This document shows positions 1 through 8,560 of a DNA stretch of 64,000 nt, piece by piece. Source of the DNA: Verrucomicrobium spinosum DSM 4136 = JCM 18804. Lineage in GTDB: Bacteria; Verrucomicrobiota; Verrucomicrobiia; Verrucomicrobiales; Verrucomicrobiaceae. The translations under genes were made by a program, and so were the position numbers. The notes beneath the pieces were generated by a model, which was given only the letters and a program-made list of their open reading frames with translations, searched no databases and was not told where the DNA came from. The stretch spans positions 6,357,105-6,421,104 of the forward strand of contig NZ_ABIZ01000001.1 of the NCBI RefSeq assembly GCF_000172155.1. Direction: 5' to 3'. Positions within the stretch are counted from its first letter, which is position 1. Each line of letters starts with the position of its first letter.

Positions 1-2
1 GC

Positions 3-2144
3 CTTGGTTCGCGGGTTCACGTCCCTCTTCAGGGGCGCAAGGCGGTGGCAGTGGTCGTTCAGTTGCTCGATTCCTCCCCATTTGGCGGCAAGCTGCGCCC
101 AATCTCGGACACGATCACCTCCCGGCCCATGTTCACCGGGCCTCTTCTCAAGATGGCCAACTGGATGGCCACTTATTACCTCTGCCCGGTGCGGCAGATC
201 CTGCGCACCATGCTTCCGGAGGCCGTTCGGAGCAAACCAGAGAGCTTCCTCTCAGACAGCCACATCACCCTGGTGGGGAAACTCTCCGCGGAAGAAATGG
301 CCAAGCTACACAAGGCAGCCCCCGTCCAGGCCCGCATCCTGGATCTGCTCCAGGCCAACAGCAACGAATCGACGCTGAGCTACCTGCGCAAGCAACTGCC
401 CCGGGCAACACAGGTGATCCACGTACTGGTCAACAAAGGTCTCGTCACTCGCAGTGAGGTTCGCGTGGAGCGTGATCCGTTTCAAGAGGAGGAGTTCCTC
501 CCCTCCGCCCCGCTCACGCTCACAGAAGAGCAGGCAGTCGTGTTTGCCGGAGTGCTGAAAGCACTGGAACAGCCCTCAGAAGCGCGCCCCATTCTGCTGC
601 ACGGGGTCACGGGCAGCGGCAAGACAGAGGTCTATCTCCAGGCCATCGGAAGGGTGCTGGAGAAGAACAAAACCGCGCTGGTTTTGGTTCCCGAGATCAG
701 CCTGACCCCGCAGACAATCGAGCGCTTCAAGTGCCGGTTCGCGGAGCGAAAGCAGCGCATCGCCGTGCTTCATAGCCACCTCTCGGATGGCGAGCGGCAC
801 GACGAATGGTTCAAAATCCACGAAGGACGCGCCGACATCGTCATTGGTGCCCGCAGTGCGATCTTCGCCCCGCTGGAGAACTTGGGCATCATCATCGTGG
901 ATGAGGAGCATGAGCCCAGCTACAAGCAGGAGGAGGCCCCTCGCTACAACGCGCGGGACCTTGCCGTGGTTCGCGGAAAGATGGAAGGTTGCGTCGTCCT
1001 GCTCGGCAGCGCCACTCCCTGCCTTGAGACCTTTGAGAATGCCCGGAACGGCAAGTATGACCTGCTGGGCATGACTCGCCGGACTGATGGCAAGGAGTTG
1101 CCCCTCATCCGCATCGTGGATATGCGCCTGGAAAAGCGGAAGACCAAAGACGGCTTCAGCATCCTGAGTGAAAAGCTCCGCCTCGCCATTCAGGGCCGTC
1201 TGGACAAGGGGGAGCAGACCATTCTATTCCTGAACCGCCGGGGCTTTCACACCGCCCTCTCCTGCATGGAGTGCGGTGTGGTCTGCCAGTGTGAAGACTG
1301 CGCAGTACCCTTCACTTTCCACAAAAAGGAAGGTCGGCTGGTCTGCCACATCTGCGGCATGCGGCGGCTCGCCCCTCGCAAATGTGAAGCCTGTGGTGAA
1401 CCCAAGCTCAGCTACACCGGCTATGGCACGGAACGCGCCGAGGAAACCATCCGCACGGTGTTTCCTCAAGCCCGGCTTGCCCGCGTGGACACGGACACCA
1501 TGCAGCGCAAGAACCAGCTCCGCGACACGCTACGGGCTTTTCGCAGCCAGAAGCTGGACATCCTCATCGGCACCCAGATGATCGCCAAGGGTCTCGACTT
1601 CCCCAATGTGACCCTCGTGGGCGTGCTCAATGCCGACCTCGCCCTGAGTATGCCGGACTTTCGTGCGGCAGAGCGCACCTTCCAATTGCTCACCCAGGTG
1701 GCGGGCCGCGCCGGCCGCGGCGAGCGCAAGGGGGAAGTGTTCATCCAGACCAGCACCCCGCACAGTCCGGCAGTGCAGTTCGCCCGTCACGGGGACTATG
1801 TTGGATTCACGGAGCAAGAACTGGAGCAACGCCAGCAGTGGCACTACCCACCGTACACCCATGTGGTCTTGATCGGATCCCGCGGCAAGCAGGCCAACCT
1901 CGCGGAATTCGCCCTCCAGACTCTCGCTGGACGACTCAAGCAAAACCTGCCTTCGGAAACCCGCATGGGTGAACCCTGCCCCAGCCCCCTTGAGAAAGCC
2001 CACGGACAGTACCGGTTCCAACTCATGCTCCGGACAGAAAAGATCCGGCCTCTTGTCGCCCATCTCCAGCGTACCCTTTCCGAGCTTACCTTTCCCGAGG
2101 AAGTCATTGTCACTTGGGATGTGGACGCCATGTCCCTACTGTAA
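3..2144 (+). CDS. priA: Primosomal protein N' (replication restart helicase PriA), 5' end cut off by the window
   Basis: PriA is the superfamily 2 DNA helicase that recognises stalled forks and loads the replisome again. The frame is already open at base 3 and reads into the typical N-terminal fork-binding domain (VHVPLQGRKAV), so the true start lies upstream; an internal GTG at 45 is not the start. The Walker A motif GVTGSGKTEV is near visible residue 200 and the DEEH box (VDEEHEPSYKQ) near 300. Eight zinc-binding cysteines lie between about residues 420 and 475 (CMECG, CEDC, CHICG, CEACG). The helicase motifs GTQMIAKGLDFP and QVAGRAGRG follow. The C-terminal domain is complete and ends at TAA. 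Nothing looks damaged. Confidence 0.97.
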   Translation, partial: LGSRVHVPLQGRKAVAVVVQLLDSSPFGGKLRPISDTITSRPMFTGPLLKMANWMATYYLCPVRQILRTMLPEAVRSKPESFLSDSHITLVGKLSAEEMAKLHKAAPVQARILDLLQANSNESTLSYLRKQLPRATQVIHVLVNKGLVTRSEVRVERDPFQEEEFLPSAPLTLTEEQAVVFAGVLKALEQPSEARPILLHGVTGSGKTEVYLQAIGRVLEKNKTALVLVPEISLTPQTIERFKCRFAERKQRIAVLHSHLSDGERHDEWFKIHEGRADIVIGARSAIFAPLENLGIIIVDEEHEPSYKQEEAPRYNARDLAVVRGKMEGCVVLLGSATPCLETFENARNGKYDLLGMTRRTDGKELPLIRIVDMRLEKRKTKDGFSILSEKLRLAIQGRLDKGEQTILFLNRRGFHTALSCMECGVVCQCEDCAVPFTFHKKEGRLVCHICGMRRLAPRKCEACGEPKLSYTGYGTERAEETIRTVFPQARLARVDTDTMQRKNQLRDTLRAFRSQKLDILIGTQMIAKGLDFPNVTLVGVLNADLALSMPDFRAAERTFQLLTQVAGRAGRGERKGEVFIQTSTPHSPAVQFARHGDYVGFTEQELEQRQQWHYPPYTHVVLIGSRGKQANLAEFALQTLAGRLKQNLPSETRMGEPCPSPLEKAHGQYRFQLMLRTEKIRPLVAHLQRTLSELTFPEEVIVTWDVDAMSLL

Positions 2145-2220
2145 TGCTCTCACTCTCGCATGCCCCTCAGGCTCAAGCTTCCCGCTTGCCATGCCTCCCA
2201 CGATTTGCTAATTCTTGACT

Positions 2221-3066
2221 ATGCAGACCGCAAAAACCGACCTGCGCCATTTGCTCAAGCTGCTGGATGACGACACCCCTGTCGTCCGGGAGGCGGTGCG
2301 CACCCGACTGGCCTCGCTTCGGCGGGAGCTGCCTGAACAGCTCCTTGCTTTGGGCGAGCCGCTGGATGAAGAGCAGGAGCGGTTGCTGAGTGAAATTTTC
2401 GCACCGGTCTGCCGGGAAGAGCTGGAGGACACTTGGTTGTCCTGGCGCTGGCTTTCCACGCCGCAGGCTCGTCTTGAAGAGGCCCTGGCGCACCTCTCAG
2501 CCTTCTTGAGCGGCTGGCAAGCACGCGCCGATGAACTGGGCCGCAAGCTGGATTCCCTGGCCGAACAAGCGGTAAAAAAGGGCAATGCCTACGATGCCCG
2601 CAAGCTGGCCGAGTACCTGTTTGGCGGTCGCGGCCAGGAAGCCTGCCTCCGCGGCAACAGCAAGGATTACTACGCCGCGAACAACAGCAATCTGCTGTGG
2701 GTGCTGGCAAACGGTCAGGGGAACCCCCTTTCCCTCTCCTGCATCTACATATTGGTGGGCAAGCGTCTTGGGATCAAAATCGAAGGTTGCAACTTCCCCG
2801 GCCACTTCCTGGCCCGGGTGGAGCACGACGGCCAAACCTGGCTGGTAGATTGCTTTAACCGGGGCCGCTTCATGCTGGCGGAGGATGTCGCCAAGCACCA
2901 TCCCGCGGCCAATCCCTCCATGGAGGAGATCGTTCACGAATCTGCCACCGTGGAGACCGTGGTCGCCCGCGTGCTGCGCAATCTGGACGAGGCCTTCGAA
3001 CGCGAAGGCAACATGACGCAACGGCAGGTGGTGCGCCGCCTGATGCTCAAGCTGATGGAAGAATAA
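2221..3066 (+). CDS. SirB1/transglutaminase-like family protein
   Basis: A 281-residue cytoplasmic protein. The central block (GNPLSLSCIYILVGKRLGI, then EGCNFPGHFLARV and WLVDCFNRGR) matches the SirB1 N-terminal, transglutaminase-like core-2 domain, whose members sit beside many unrelated housekeeping genes and whose biochemical role is unsettled. The N-terminal 90 residues are helical and rich in Leu and Glu, resembling a short HEAT-like segment (DDDTPVVREAVRTRLASLRR). A TTG six bases upstream (2215) could also start it, but the ATG at 2221 is preferred. It lies 76 bases after priA and has no clear Shine-Dalgarno sequence. Function is inferred only at family level. Confidence 0.85.
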   Translation: MQTAKTDLRHLLKLLDDDTPVVREAVRTRLASLRRELPEQLLALGEPLDEEQERLLSEIFAPVCREELEDTWLSWRWLSTPQARLEEALAHLSAFLSGWQARADELGRKLDSLAEQAVKKGNAYDARKLAEYLFGGRGQEACLRGNSKDYYAANNSNLLWVLANGQGNPLSLSCIYILVGKRLGIKIEGCNFPGHFLARVEHDGQTWLVDCFNRGRFMLAEDVAKHHPAANPSMEEIVHESATVETVVARVLRNLDEAFEREGNMTQRQVVRRLMLKLMEE

Positions 3067-3077
3067 GCGCCCCGGAC

Positions 3078-3105
3078 GGGGTGCCTTCGTTGACTTGAGG
3101 CACCC
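3078..3105 (+). terminator. Hairpin after the SirB1-like gene
   Basis: GGGTGCCT (3078-3085) pairs with AGGCACCC (3098-3105) across a 12-base loop, 12 bases after the stop codon. No T-tract follows, so an intrinsic terminator is only one possibility. Confidence 0.25.
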
Positions 3106-3138
3106 GCAGACCATGGTGCCTTCCTCTCTGTTGCGCCC

Positions 3139-4071
3139 ATGGCCTCCGCCCCCCCACAACTGACCCAGCATCGCATTGCCATCCGCACGGTGGTGAGAAG
3201 CATCATTGCCAACGCCACCCTGGCGTCGGTGAAGATCACCACTGGCGTGGTCGGGCATTCCTACGCGCTGGTGGCGGATGGGATCGAATCGGTTAACGAT
3301 ATCATCTCCTCCATCATGGTCCTGATCGGCCTGAAGGTGGCCCAGATCCCCCCCGATGCCGATCACCCCTACGGTCATGGTCGCGCCGAGCAGCTCGCCG
3401 GGTTGTTTTCCGCCCTGTCACTCCTATCGGCTGGCGGCGTGATCGCGTGGGAGAGCATTCACAACATTCTCCATCGCCACACCTCGCCTGCATGGTTCAC
3501 GCTCCCCGTGTTGATCCTCGTGATCATCGTCAAGGAATCCATGTCCCGCTACGCCCTGAAGAAGAGCAAGCTAGCGGGCAGCACCGCCTTGCATGGGGAC
3601 GCCTGGCACCACCGGGCAGATGCCATCACTTCCGCCGCAGCCGTAATCGGCATCACGATCTCCCTCATCGGAGGAGATGGTTATGAGATGGCGGATGACA
3701 TCGCCGCGCTCGTCGGTTGCAGCATCATTTGGGTGAACGGCTTCATGCTGCTCAAAACCGCCCTTCATGAAACCATGGATGGCGTACCTCCACAGGAACT
3801 GCAGGACGAAGCCCGCACGATTGCCTCCTCTGTGGCAGGTGTGGAGATGATCGAGAAGCTGCGCATGAAAAAATCCGGCCTGGGTTATCTCATGGACATT
3901 CACGTGCAGGTGGAGGGATCACTTTCCGTCGTTGAAGGGCATCGCATTGGTCATGAAGTGCAGCGCACGCTCGTGAACTCTGAGTGCCACATTCTGGATG
4001 TGGTGGTGCATGTGGAGCCGTATTCGGGAAGTGCGCAGCGGGCACCCGTGGCCCAAGGTGCGGTGCGGTGA
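3139..4071 (+). CDS. Cation diffusion facilitator (CDF) family divalent metal efflux protein
   Basis: A 310-residue inner-membrane metal/proton antiporter of the CDF family, expected to export Zn2+, Fe2+, Mn2+ or similar ions. Hallmarks are the first metal-site helix (SYALVADGIESVNDIISS), the loop signature HPYGHGRAEQLAGL, and the second metal-site helix ALHGDAWHHRADAITSAA, which carries the His and Asp ligands. A cytoplasmic C-terminal domain of about 90 residues follows the last helix and ends with the usual DVVVHVEP strand. Metal specificity cannot be read from sequence alone. It is a single gene, 72 bases after its upstream neighbour, and is followed by repeat-rich DNA. Confidence 0.93.
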   Translation: MASAPPQLTQHRIAIRTVVRSIIANATLASVKITTGVVGHSYALVADGIESVNDIISSIMVLIGLKVAQIPPDADHPYGHGRAEQLAGLFSALSLLSAGGVIAWESIHNILHRHTSPAWFTLPVLILVIIVKESMSRYALKKSKLAGSTALHGDAWHHRADAITSAAAVIGITISLIGGDGYEMADDIAALVGCSIIWVNGFMLLKTALHETMDGVPPQELQDEARTIASSVAGVEMIEKLRMKKSGLGYLMDIHVQVEGSLSVVEGHRIGHEVQRTLVNSECHILDVVVHVEPYSGSAQRAPVAQGAVR

Positions 4072-4197
4072 TGGGTAGGTGCCGCGAGTACGGAATGAGC
4101 TAAATGTAGTGCCGAAAAATGGGAGATGCCGGCCCGCCAGCCCCCGCCGTTACGAGAACGACCTCTTGCAACTGCGGAACTTGGCTAGCCCGCATTT

Positions 4198-4271
4198 GTC
4201 ATGCCAAAGGCATCCCTGGCGGCAGCCAGGGACCGGGCGATTTTGACGAGCCCTGTCCCTGGGAACGCGCC
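4198..4271. repeat. REP-like palindromic repeat, copy 1
   Basis: The unit runs from GTCATGCC to GGAACGC. It contains an imperfect inverted repeat, CCAGGGACCGGGC facing GCCCTGTCCCTGG, and is repeated as a direct copy at 4353-4425 with only a few differences. Its position beside a Y1-type transposase remnant suggests a REP/BIME element. Confidence 0.7.
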
Positions 4272-4352
4272 TAATAATTTTGCACCCTGTGGGGTGCAAG
4301 AATGGCGGTGCCTTCGAGGAAGGCCATTCCATTCTCGCACGCATTCGTATCG

Positions 4353-4425
4353 GTCATGCCGAAGGCATCCCAGAAGGTAGCCAGGGACCGGGCGAGTGAA
4401 ACGAGCCCTGTCCCTGGAACGCCCG
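4353..4425. repeat. REP-like palindromic repeat, copy 2
   Basis: Direct repeat of 4198-4271, with the same GTCATGCC start, the same CCAGGGACCGGGC/GCCCTGTCCCTGG inverted pair and the same GGAACGC end. The 81 bases between the copies contain GTGGGGTGCAAGAATGGCGG and no gene. The stretch 4072-4197 shows nothing recognisable. Confidence 0.7.
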
Positions 4426-4484
4426 AAAATGTTGCATCCTGAAGGGATGCCAGCGAGGTTGTTTTCTCGATCAAATCAACCACC

Positions 4485-4712
4485 ATGCCCGGCACTTCTA
4501 CGTCCTTGCATTACCACTTGGTCTTCAGCACCAAGAATCGTGAACATTGCATTTCCCGCGAATGGATGGCCCGCACACCACCACGAATATCTGGGTGGCA
4601 CAGTACACGGACTTGGCGGCATTCCTGAAGGCATCGGTGGCGTCGCAGATCACGTCCACCTTCTCGTGGGTCTGAAGGCAACGCACTGCCTCTCGGAATT
4701 CGTGCGAGACAC
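4485..4712 (+). pseudogene. Remnant of a REP-associated tyrosine transposase (RAYT, Y1_Tnp/IS200-like)
   Basis: From the ATG at 4485 the frame encodes MPGTSTSLHYHLVFSTKNRE, the conserved N-terminus of Y1 transposases of the REP-associated kind. The frame is then lost. In another frame the downstream bases encode EYLGGTVHGLGGIPEGIGG followed by VADHVHLLVGLKATHCLSEF, which includes the HVH metal-binding motif of the family. The C-terminal half with the catalytic tyrosine is absent, and the sequence runs directly into the next reading frame at 4737. Both the frameshift and the truncation mean it cannot be active. The two REP-like palindromes upstream are the expected partner of such an enzyme. 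Confidence 0.8.
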
Positions 4713-4736
4713 CCCCGTCCGTCCGCGCCGCCGTTC

Positions 4737-6046
4737 ATGATCGTCACCGACCCGTCCCGCCTTTCGCCGCTGGCCGCCCGCCAGGGGTGGCTGCCGTGGG
4801 CCGTCCTGATCACCGCATCTCTGGGAGCCATTCTGGAGGTCATTGATGTCAGCATTGTCAATGTGGCTCTCACCCACATGCAGGGGAACCTGGGGGCCAC
4901 CCTCTCAGAGATCAGCTGGGCGTTCACGGGCTGCTCCGTGGCGAACGTCATCATCATACCCCTCACTGCGTGGCTGGGGCGGCGGTTTGGCCGGAAGACT
5001 TATTTCCTCTTCTCCCTTGTCCTCTTCATCGCCTCTTCCATGCTCTGCGGCCTGGCGACATCGCTGCCCGCATCCTGCAAGGTTTGGGCGGTGGCGTACT
5101 GCTGGCCAATGCCCAGTCGGTGATCTTTGAGTCTTTCCCTCCCGAGCGTCGGAGCCTGGCCCAGGCGGTGTTCGGACTGGGGGTCATCACGGGCCCTGCC
5201 ATCGGCCCTATTCTGGGCGGCTACCTGACCGACACCCTCGGCTGGAGGTGGATCTTCTTCATCAATCTGCCCGTCGGCATTGTTTCCGTGATCCTGGCCA
5301 TCACCTTCCTGCCTCAGGACGATGCTTCTCAGAAAAAGACTGGGGAGAGCGTGGACTGGCTCGGAATCGTCCTCCTCACGATCGGCCTCGGCAGCCTGCA
5401 GACCCTGCTGGAGGAGGGGCAGCAGGATGACTGGTTTGCTTCCCGCTTCATCACTGGTCTGGCAGTAACCAGCGCCGTGGCCGCCACCCTCTTTGTGTGG
5501 CGGCAGCTCACAGTGAGTCATCCAGTGGTAGATCTTCGGGTACTGCGCCACCGCTCCGTCGCGGCGGGCAGCCTGTACTCCGTCGTGCTCGGGGCTGGTC
5601 TGTATGGGGTGATCTTTGCCGTGCCGGTCTTTGCGCAGAATTACCTTCACTTCAATGCCATGCAGACGGGCAATCTCCTCGGCCCGGGAGCGATCACCTC
5701 GGCTGTGGTCATGATCATGCTGGCCAGGGTCACGAAGTTTGTGGATCCCCGCATACTGGTCGCCATGGGGGGCCTGCTCACTGCCCTGGTGGCGTTTCAA
5801 CTCTCCCACATCACCACCCAGTCAGGAGCCAATGAACTCTTCTGGCCGCTGGTGATGCGCGTCGGGAGCAGCGTGTTGATGTTTCTGCCGCTTGCCCTGC
5901 TTCCCCCTGACAATGCTTCTGGCAACTTCACCAAGGTCGTCCAGCGCGTACCGGTGAAGATCACTTTCGACCCCACCACCCTCTCCGGCATCCGCCAGCA
6001 GGTCCGGCCAGGACTTTCGGCCATTGTAAGCATCGCGGTGAAGTGA
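4737..6046 (+). pseudogene. emrB: Broken EmrB-type (DHA2) drug exporter fused to an EmrA/HlyD C-terminus
   Basis: The first part (4737 to about 5062) encodes the N-terminal helices of a 14-TM DHA2 MFS exporter (ASLGAILEVIDVSIVNVALT, motif A LGRRFGRKTYF). It breaks after LCGLATSL. About five expected residues are missing and the protein continues in another frame from about 5063 with AARILQGLGGGVLLANAQSV and most of the remaining helices. Near 5899 the exporter stops at LPLALLPPDN and continues as ASGNFTKVVQRVPVKITFDP...RPGLSAIVSI, which is the C-terminal end of an EmrA/HlyD membrane-fusion subunit and not of EmrB. A deletion between adjacent emrB and emrA genes would create this. With a frameshift and missing C-terminal helices it is very probably non-functional. 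Confidence 0.8.
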
Positions 6047-6060
6047 AAAGCAATTTTATT

Positions 6061-6242
6061 TAACCACAGAGGCACAGAGAACACAGAGGAATGAATTTTT
6101 AGACAGAATTAACGGAATTAACAAAATTTAGGTTCCCGATTCAGGTCTCTGTCTTCCAGAACCTGAACCCCAATTCCGTTAATTTTGTTAATTCTGTCTA
6201 AACTTCAGTTTCAGTCTCTGTGTTCTCTGTGCCTCTGTGGTT
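6061..6242. repeat. Long imperfect inverted repeat (MITE-like hairpin)
   Basis: The outer arms 6061-6088 and 6215-6242 are exact reverse complements over 28 bases (TAACCACAGAGGCACAGAGA...). The inner arms (about 6101-6127 and 6173-6199) share AGACAGAATTAAC but with two AT-rich blocks in swapped order. A third pair, AGGTCTC/ACCTGAACC-like, lies near the centre. The element fills the gap between the broken exporter and the convergent peptidase gene and has no coding capacity. Similar CACAGAGAACACAGAG repeats are widespread in environmental bacteria (recollection, not a search). Confidence 0.75.
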
Positions 6243-6270
6243 AAACCCAATAACCCCTCCCAACCCAGAC

Positions 6271-8361
6271 TCACTTCCCGAGCTCCCTCAAAATAAACAC
6301 ATACCTCCGCGCCACATCCTCCAGCTGGGCGTAGCGGCCGGTGGCACCGCCGTGGCCGGCGTCGAAGTTGGTTTCCAGCAGCACGGGGTTCTTTCCTTGA
6401 TGCAAGGCACGGATCCTGGCCACCCATTTGGCAGGCTCCCAGTAGGCCACCCTGGGGTCATTCCAGCCGGTGGTCACGTAGAGGGAGGGAAAGACCTGGG
6501 GTTTGACATTCTCATAGGGCACATAGCGCCGCATGGCATCAAACACCGCGCGATCCTCTGGATTGCCCCACTCCTCATACTCGCCCGTTACGAGCGGGAT
6601 GGCGGGGTCGAACTGGGTGTTGAGCGCATCCACAAAGGGTACATCCGCCACCACGGCACGGAAGAGACCAGGCGCCCGGTTCAGGATATAACCCATGATG
6701 AGCCCGCCGGCACTGGCACCGTAGCCGACCATGCCCGCTGGAGCGGTGTACTTGAGCTCCACCAGCCGCTTCGCGCACGCAAGGTAGTCGGTGAAGGTCA
6801 CCTCCTTTTTCAGCACCCGTCCGGCTTCATACCAGGTCCGGCCGAACTCCCCTCCTCCGCGCACCTGCGCCGTCGCCAGGGTCACGCCGCGATCCAGCAG
6901 GCTGAGCCCACTGGCATCAAACCACGGATCGCTGCAGGAGCCGTAGGAACCGTAGCCATCCAGCACCAGACCCGCAGTTCCATCCAGCGGCAGGTCCTTG
7001 CGCCGCACAAGCCAGACAGGAAGCTTCACCCCATCCTCCGCCGTAGCCTCCACCTTCTCCACCACATACTTTGAGGCATCATACCCCGATGGGACTTTCT
7101 TCTGCTTGAGCACCTTCAACGTCCCGGTCTTCAAGTCCAGATCCGCCACAGTGTAGGGTGTAAGGTACGAGGTATAAGCCACCCTCTGGGTGGAGGTTTG
7201 ATAGTCAGGCGTATCCTGGGCATCCATCGAGGCCCCCTCCACGGGCGCCGTCACCCAGCGCTTCTCCATGGTTGCCGCATCCACCAAGAAGACTCCCGGC
7301 ACCCCTTGATTTCTCGCACCGACCACCAAATGAGTGGCATAGGCCTCCACCCACTGCAACGCCTCCTTTTCATCATAAGGCCAGAGTTCCTCCCACTTCG
7401 CGATGCCCCCCTCTGCGTCTGAGGCCACCAAGAGGCTGCCGTTGGTTCCCTTCAGGTTGCTTACGGAGTACCACTTGCCCTCCCGGTGTGCCAGATTGTG
7501 CCGCATGCCGGGCTGGCGCGGGATCAACACCGTGGCCGCATCACCGGGACGATCCAGGGAAAGCACCCGTGTTTCCGTGGTGTTGGTGCTGTTGCATTCG
7601 ATCAGCAGGTACTTGCGGTCTTTAGACGGGAAAATGCGTACATCGAACTTCCGGTCGGTCTCTTCATACAGCACCACGTCTTCCTTGGCAGGAGTGCCCA
7701 GAACATGGCGCATGACGCGGTAGGACCGCTGGACCTCGTCAGGGGTGGTGTAGAAGACGGTGCGATTGTCATTTCCCCACACGGGGCCCATGGAAAAGGC
7801 GGTTCCAGGAATCACATCTGGCAGCAGCTTCCCGTTTGCGATCTCGAGAAAGTACAACGAGTACACGTCGGTCCCATCGTGGTTTTCCTTCCAGGCCAGC
7901 AGGCGGTCGTCCGGGCTGACGGACGCTTCTCCTCCAAGGAATACAGGATGACCTTGAGCACGCTGGTTGAAGTCGAGCATGATTTCCTCGACTCCTCCTG
8001 CCGTCTTCTTCCGGCACAGGGTCTCATACTCGCTGCCGGCCACATACTTCTCATAGTATAGGTAGGCTCCGCGCTGGACGGGCACACTGACGTCCTCATC
8101 CACCACGCGCGCGCGCAGTTCTTTGAGCAGGGTCGAATAGAGAGGCTGGAGCCGTTTGAAGTATGCGCTGGTGTACTCATTCTCCGCCACCAGGTACTTC
8201 CGCACCGCCGGATCATCGCGATTCTTCATCCACGAATAGTCATCCGGACGGGCCTCCCCATGCTCCCGATGCAGGAAAGGCCGTCGTTCGGCTTTGGGAA
8301 TCGAATCTTTCCCTACAAGAGGGGTCACCAGCACGAGGGAAGCGAGGATTCTCCAGACCAT
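6271..8361 (-). CDS. S9A prolyl oligopeptidase family serine peptidase (oligopeptidase B-like), exported
   Basis: A 696-residue S9A peptidase: an N-terminal seven-bladed propeller gating a C-terminal alpha/beta-hydrolase domain that cleaves short peptides. The catalytic triad is visible: Ser about 549 in GYGASAGG, Asp about 634 in TTGWNDPRV, and His about 669 in FDAGHGG. The block LATAQVRGGGEFGRTWYEAG and the acidic EEWGNPEDR region resemble oligopeptidase B, suggesting cleavage after basic residues. A short N-terminal hydrophobic stretch (MVWRILASLVLVTPLVG) looks like a signal peptide, so the enzyme probably works outside the cytoplasm. It is transcribed alone and divergently from the PepSY gene. 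The substrate preference is an inference. Confidence 0.93.
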   Translation of the reverse strand: MVWRILASLVLVTPLVGKDSIPKAERRPFLHREHGEARPDDYSWMKNRDDPAVRKYLVAENEYTSAYFKRLQPLYSTLLKELRARVVDEDVSVPVQRGAYLYYEKYVAGSEYETLCRKKTAGGVEEIMLDFNQRAQGHPVFLGGEASVSPDDRLLAWKENHDGTDVYSLYFLEIANGKLLPDVIPGTAFSMGPVWGNDNRTVFYTTPDEVQRSYRVMRHVLGTPAKEDVVLYEETDRKFDVRIFPSKDRKYLLIECNSTNTTETRVLSLDRPGDAATVLIPRQPGMRHNLAHREGKWYSVSNLKGTNGSLLVASDAEGGIAKWEELWPYDEKEALQWVEAYATHLVVGARNQGVPGVFLVDAATMEKRWVTAPVEGASMDAQDTPDYQTSTQRVAYTSYLTPYTVADLDLKTGTLKVLKQKKVPSGYDASKYVVEKVEATAEDGVKLPVWLVRRKDLPLDGTAGLVLDGYGSYGSCSDPWFDASGLSLLDRGVTLATAQVRGGGEFGRTWYEAGRVLKKEVTFTDYLACAKRLVELKYTAPAGMVGYGASAGGLIMGYILNRAPGLFRAVVADVPFVDALNTQFDPAIPLVTGEYEEWGNPEDRAVFDAMRRYVPYENVKPQVFPSLYVTTGWNDPRVAYWEPAKWVARIRALHQGKNPVLLETNFDAGHGGATGRYAQLEDVARRYVFILRELGK

Positions 8362-8423
8362 GCCCGCTCATAACCCTCTCAGTCGAAAGGTCAACCATCG
8401 GCCAAGAAGCTCAACAAGGGAAA

Positions 8424-8458
8424 GCAAATGCCTATTGCATTTGAGACCCAGACGCAAT
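8424..8458. promoter_or_regulatory. Candidate iron-responsive operator upstream of the PepSY gene
   Basis: GCAAATGC (8424-8431) and GCATTTGA (8437-8444) form a near-perfect inverted repeat with a 5-base spacer, similar in shape to Fur boxes. It overlaps TTGAGACCCA (8441-8450) followed by GACGCAAT. The same TTGAGACCCA 10-mer, with GCA to its left and CGC to its right, occurs upstream of the TonB receptor at 11152-11161. Regulator identity is an inference. Confidence 0.45.
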
Positions 8459-8560
8459 ATCTCTAAACCTGTCCAACCTCTCTCCCACCCCCTCACTCCA
8501 CAACATCGGCGTTCCCGCCTGCCTCCCGCAGCCCTGCAACCAGACGCCCCTTAGCATTCC

